In this document: piece after piece, positions 35,505 through 37,294 of the stretch
Layout of the letters: each line of letters starts with the position of its first letter
How positions within the stretch are numbered: the first letter of the stretch is position 1
DNA from: Bacteroidota bacterium
GTDB lineage: Bacteria; Bacteroidota; Bacteroidia; Bacteroidales; B18-G4
Length of the DNA: 37,294 nucleotides
NCBI GenBank assembly: GCA_013202965.1
Contig: JABMQZ010000145.1
Location: forward strand, 1 to 37,294
Direction: 5' to 3'
Program-made: the position numbers and the translations under genes
Notes under the pieces: generated by a model
Databases searched by the model: none
What the model was told of the DNA's origin: nothing
What the model saw: only the letters and a program-made list of their open reading frames with translations

Positions 35505-36023
35505 TCAATTGTTTTCACTGATCCTGATTTTCTTCATGATCTTCACGGCCTGAGAACCGTCGAGTTTTCCATAGGTCTCATTGCCTATCATCATAACCGG
35601 TGCCAGTGAACAGCAGCCCAGACAGGCCACCGACTCCAGGGTAAAAAGGCCATCTTCGGTAGTACCGCCATCATCCACTTTCAGGGCTTCCTTGAGAGAG
35701 GTGGTAAGGGCCCTGGCATTTTGCACATGGCATGCTGTGCCATGGCACACTTTAATAATGTGCTTACCAACAGGGTTCAAACGAAACTGGGCGTAAAAAG
35801 TAACGACACCGTACATATCACTCAGTTCATTACCGGTTTCTGAAGCCAGTTTTTCAAAAGCCAGTCGTGGAATATATCCGTAGATATCCTGTGCTCCCTG
35901 CAGGAGCGGAATCAGGTTTCCTTTTTTGCTCTTATACTTCTCGATCAAGGGATTGAGCAGGTCTAGATCGACCGGTCCCAGATCCTCGATTTCCTGTTTT
36001 ACAGCTATTCTTTCAATCCGCAT
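35505..36023 (-). CDS. NuoE/HydC-like 2Fe-2S subunit
   Basis: This 172-residue thioredoxin-like ferredoxin has the NuoE signature: helical N-terminus with LLQGAQDIYGYIP and YGVVTFYAQF, then the four cluster ligands C93/C98 (CHGTAC) and C134/C138 (CLGCC). It is the first gene of the redox operon. The start is supported by a TAnnTTTG box 24 nt upstream. Such subunits pair with NuoF/HydB proteins, and here no complex I membrane genes are adjacent. Confidence 0.93.
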   Translation of the reverse strand: MRIERIAVKQEIEDLGPVDLDLLNPLIEKYKSKKGNLIPLLQGAQDIYGYIPRLAFEKLASETGNELSDMYGVVTFYAQFRLNPVGKHIIKVCHGTACHVQNARALTTSLKEALKVDDGGTTEDGLFTLESVACLGCCSLAPVMMIGNETYGKLDGSQAVKIMKKIRISENN

Positions 36024-36047
36024 TTTACAATGGTTTTAAGGCGTTGA

Positions 36048-36055
36048 CAAATTTA
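36048..36055 (-). promoter_or_regulatory. Bacteroidota -7 box for the redox operon
   Basis: The minus strand reads TAAATTTG, matching TAnnTTTG, 24 nt before the ATG of the NuoE-like gene. No -33 TTTG is evident. Confidence 0.45.
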
Positions 36056-36111
36056 TTAAATGTTTCATGTCAGGGCATTTAAATGCATAATTTATATGTA
36101 GTCTAAATTGA

Positions 36112-36174
36112 TACCGGGTACCGGGTACCGGGTACCGGATACCGGGTGCCGGGTACCGGGTGCCGGATGCCGGG
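36112..36174. repeat. heptamer array, nine TACCGGG units
   Basis: Nine units in exact 7-bp phase, each TACCGGG, TACCGGA, TGCCGGG or TGCCGGA. The same family is found at 14738-14772. It lies about 60 bp upstream of the redox operon's -7 box. Confidence 0.9.
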
Positions 36175-36303
36175 TATCATGAATGATCAGTTATTAGTGA
36201 ATAATTATTAGTGGAGATTGGGAATTCAGAATGTTAAGGCTTGAATGATTCGAATTTCTTTACTTTAATTCTTCACCCTCCTCAGGCGGGCAGGTTAATC
36301 ATT

Positions 36304-36331
36304 CATAATCCAACATCCCAAATCCATAATC
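36304..36331. repeat. short heptamer array, CATAATC type
   Basis: Four units: CATAATC, CAACATC, CCAAATC and CATAATC. A looser ATC-ended continuation follows. Confidence 0.55.
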
Positions 36332-36405
36332 AAAATCAAACTCCAAACTTTAGGTATTTTAGCTCACTTTAGATACTTTAGCTCACTTTCAGCACTTTTG
36401 TTAAT

Positions 36406-36433
36406 GGATCCTGGATACTAGATGCTTGATACT
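36406..36433. repeat. short heptamer array, GGATACT type
   Basis: Four units: GGATCCT, GGATACT, AGATGCT and TGATACT, in phase. Confidence 0.55.
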
Positions 36434-36458
36434 GACAAGAAGGGGAAAGGGAGAAAAG

Positions 36459-36482
36459 GAGACTATGAGACTGGGAGACGGT
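36459..36482. repeat. short 8-bp array, GAGACTAT type
   Basis: Three units, GAGACTAT, GAGACTGG and GAGACGGT, of the same family as the array at 26000-26063. Confidence 0.55.
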
Positions 36483-36496
36483 GGAATTAGGTGATC

Positions 36497-36565
36497 GAAC
36501 CGCGTAGTGGTTCTTCATCTGTAGTAAGATGTTACGCACAAAATTATAATTTACCGCGTAGCGGT
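36497..36565. repeat. pair of palindromes with GTA loops
   Basis: GAACCGC-GTA-GTGGTTC (36497-36513, one G:T pair) and ACCGC-GTA-GCGGT (36553-36565, perfect) lie 39 bp apart upstream of the 3' end of the acetyltransferase gene. Confidence 0.55.
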
Positions 36566-36622
36566 TATTCAAATATTAATAATGATTGGGAGTTTTGATG
36601 GAAGGCAGATGGCAGATTATTG

Positions 36623-37123
36623 TCATACCTTTCGAAAGGCATAAACTAATTCGTCCAGATATTTTCCGTTTTTAAATATTGTCCTTTCAAACTTTGCTTC
36701 TAGCTTGAATCCGGTTTTTTCTAATACTTTCCGGGAACTAATGTTAGTCCCAAATGGCCTTGCAAAGATTCTATCTATTTCAAAGGTCTTAAACCCATAG
36801 TCCACTATTTGCTTTACAGCCTTTGTCATAATGCCTTTGCCCCAATATATTTCTGCCAACCAATAACCAAGCTCCATATTCTTTATATGTATGTCTGTTT
36901 GCGAGTGAAGACCTATTGCTCCCGAAGCTTCTCCATTTATTTCAATCGCAAATATCCTGGTTGGACTATCTTTTAAAGTCATTTGAATAAAACTTTCCCC
37001 ATTTTCAAATTCGTAGGGGTTAGGGAATTGGTTGGTTAAATTTTCAGCTATTTTAGTGTTATTGGCATGTTTCACCAAACTATTAATATCATCAAAATCC
37101 CAGGGCCTGAGTCTAAAATCCAT
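36623..37123 (-). CDS. GNAT-family N-acetyltransferase, RimJ/RimL type
   Basis: This 166-residue protein matches the RimJ/RimL branch of GNAT acetyltransferases, which move an acetyl group from acetyl-CoA to an amino group on a protein N-terminus or small molecule. The acetyl-CoA loop is WGKGIMTKAV (~94-103), preceded by MELGYWLAEIYW, and the closing motif is NISSRKVLEKTGFKLEAKFE (~125-145). N-terminal LRPWDFDDI is typical of the family. The gene stands alone; the 171 bp to the window end hold no convincing gene. The substrate is unknown. Confidence 0.9.
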   Translation of the reverse strand: MDFRLRPWDFDDINSLVKHANNTKIAENLTNQFPNPYEFENGESFIQMTLKDSPTRIFAIEINGEASGAIGLHSQTDIHIKNMELGYWLAEIYWGKGIMTKAVKQIVDYGFKTFEIDRIFARPFGTNISSRKVLEKTGFKLEAKFERTIFKNGKYLDELVYAFRKV

Positions 37124-37294
37124 TTGAATATTCTTTTGGTTTGCCTTCCAGCTCAGAAGGAGTATAAGGGTAGTGACAAATTACGAGCTTCATTCCTGTC
37201 AGGTTACAAGAGAGATGCAGTGATCTGAATAGTCCTGATGTCCATCTATCCCGGCAATAATTTTTATACATAGTTACAATTCATCAGGGAATTC

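Larger units (their letters stand above)
36024..36622. other. repeat-rich intergenic region, no supported gene
   Basis: This 599-bp gap carries the redox-operon promoter region, the TACCGGG array (36112-36174), two short heptamer arrays (36304-36331 and 36406-36433), an 8-bp array (36459-36482) and two palindromes (36497-36513 and 36553-36565). One open frame on the minus strand (36378-36572) is repeat-derived and not credible. Confidence 0.6.

Noticed and set aside
36112-36174. CRISPR-like appearance of the repeat arrays
   Set aside because: Units are 7-9 bp and directly adjacent, with no spacers and no cas genes.
36378-36572. 64-residue minus-strand open frame
   Set aside because: It runs through palindromes and short arrays and has no other support.
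37113-37271. 52-residue minus-strand frame upstream of the acetyltransferase
   Set aside because: It overlaps the acetyltransferase start in another frame, has no clear start signal and matches nothing I know.

Overview
The window looks like chromosomal DNA from a member of the Bacteroidota, probably an anaerobic or fermentative Bacteroidales/Marinilabiliales-type organism. The evidence is two secreted proteins with type IX secretion (T9SS) C-terminal sorting domains, many upstream boxes matching the Bacteroidota -7 consensus TAnnTTTG, few clear Shine-Dalgarno sequences, an ObgE without the C-terminal OCT domain, the short Bacteroidota-type AMP nucleosidase, a split lanthipeptide dehydratase, and a soluble iron-sulfur flavoprotein complex of a kind used for anaerobic redox balancing. 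No rRNA, tRNA, CRISPR array, insertion sequence or phage gene was found. The left edge cuts a gene.

Layout. 1-2226: 3' part of an M1-like/M28/PDZ peptidase. 2578-3813: a methyltransferase and a small membrane protein. 4477-8844 (minus): a lanthipeptide-type operon, LanC cyclase, LanB glutamylation protein and separate LanB elimination protein, with no visible precursor or exporter. 8980-10781 (plus): AMP nucleosidase and holA. 10937-14623 (minus): purL. 14863-17389 (minus): a T9SS cargo protein and a cation diffusion facilitator. 17517-18418 (plus): a zinc-ribbon/LysM membrane protein and a coiled-coil protein. 18677-20785 (minus): hpt, obgE, PAP2 phosphatase. 20916-21422 (plus): purE, divergent from hpt. 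21536-23427 (minus): M16 peptidase and O-methyltransferase. 23671-26783 (minus): a large T9SS protein and a lipoprotein. 26933-29890 (minus): a receiver-receiver-PPDK_N protein. 29977-36023 (minus): a NuoE/HydC-like, NuoF/HydB-like and NfnB+NuoG-like fusion operon. 36623-37123 (minus): a GNAT acetyltransferase.

How the genes work together. purL, purE, hpt and AMP nucleosidase make the middle of the window rich in purine synthesis and salvage. The three-gene redox operon has the parts expected of an electron-bifurcating NADH/NADP/ferredoxin transhydrogenase rather than a formate dehydrogenase or complex I. The lanthipeptide operon has the complete dehydration and cyclisation chemistry but no substrate in view.

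The most unusual feature is in the non-coding DNA. Most longer intergenic gaps carry short tandem arrays with a strict 7-bp period (a few have 8 or 9 bp). The unit sequences differ, but some recur at distant loci. Several arrays start at, or run across, the stop codon of a neighbouring gene. Other intergenic repeats are a 70-bp dispersed element, long imperfect inverted repeats and small palindromes with 3-nt loops.
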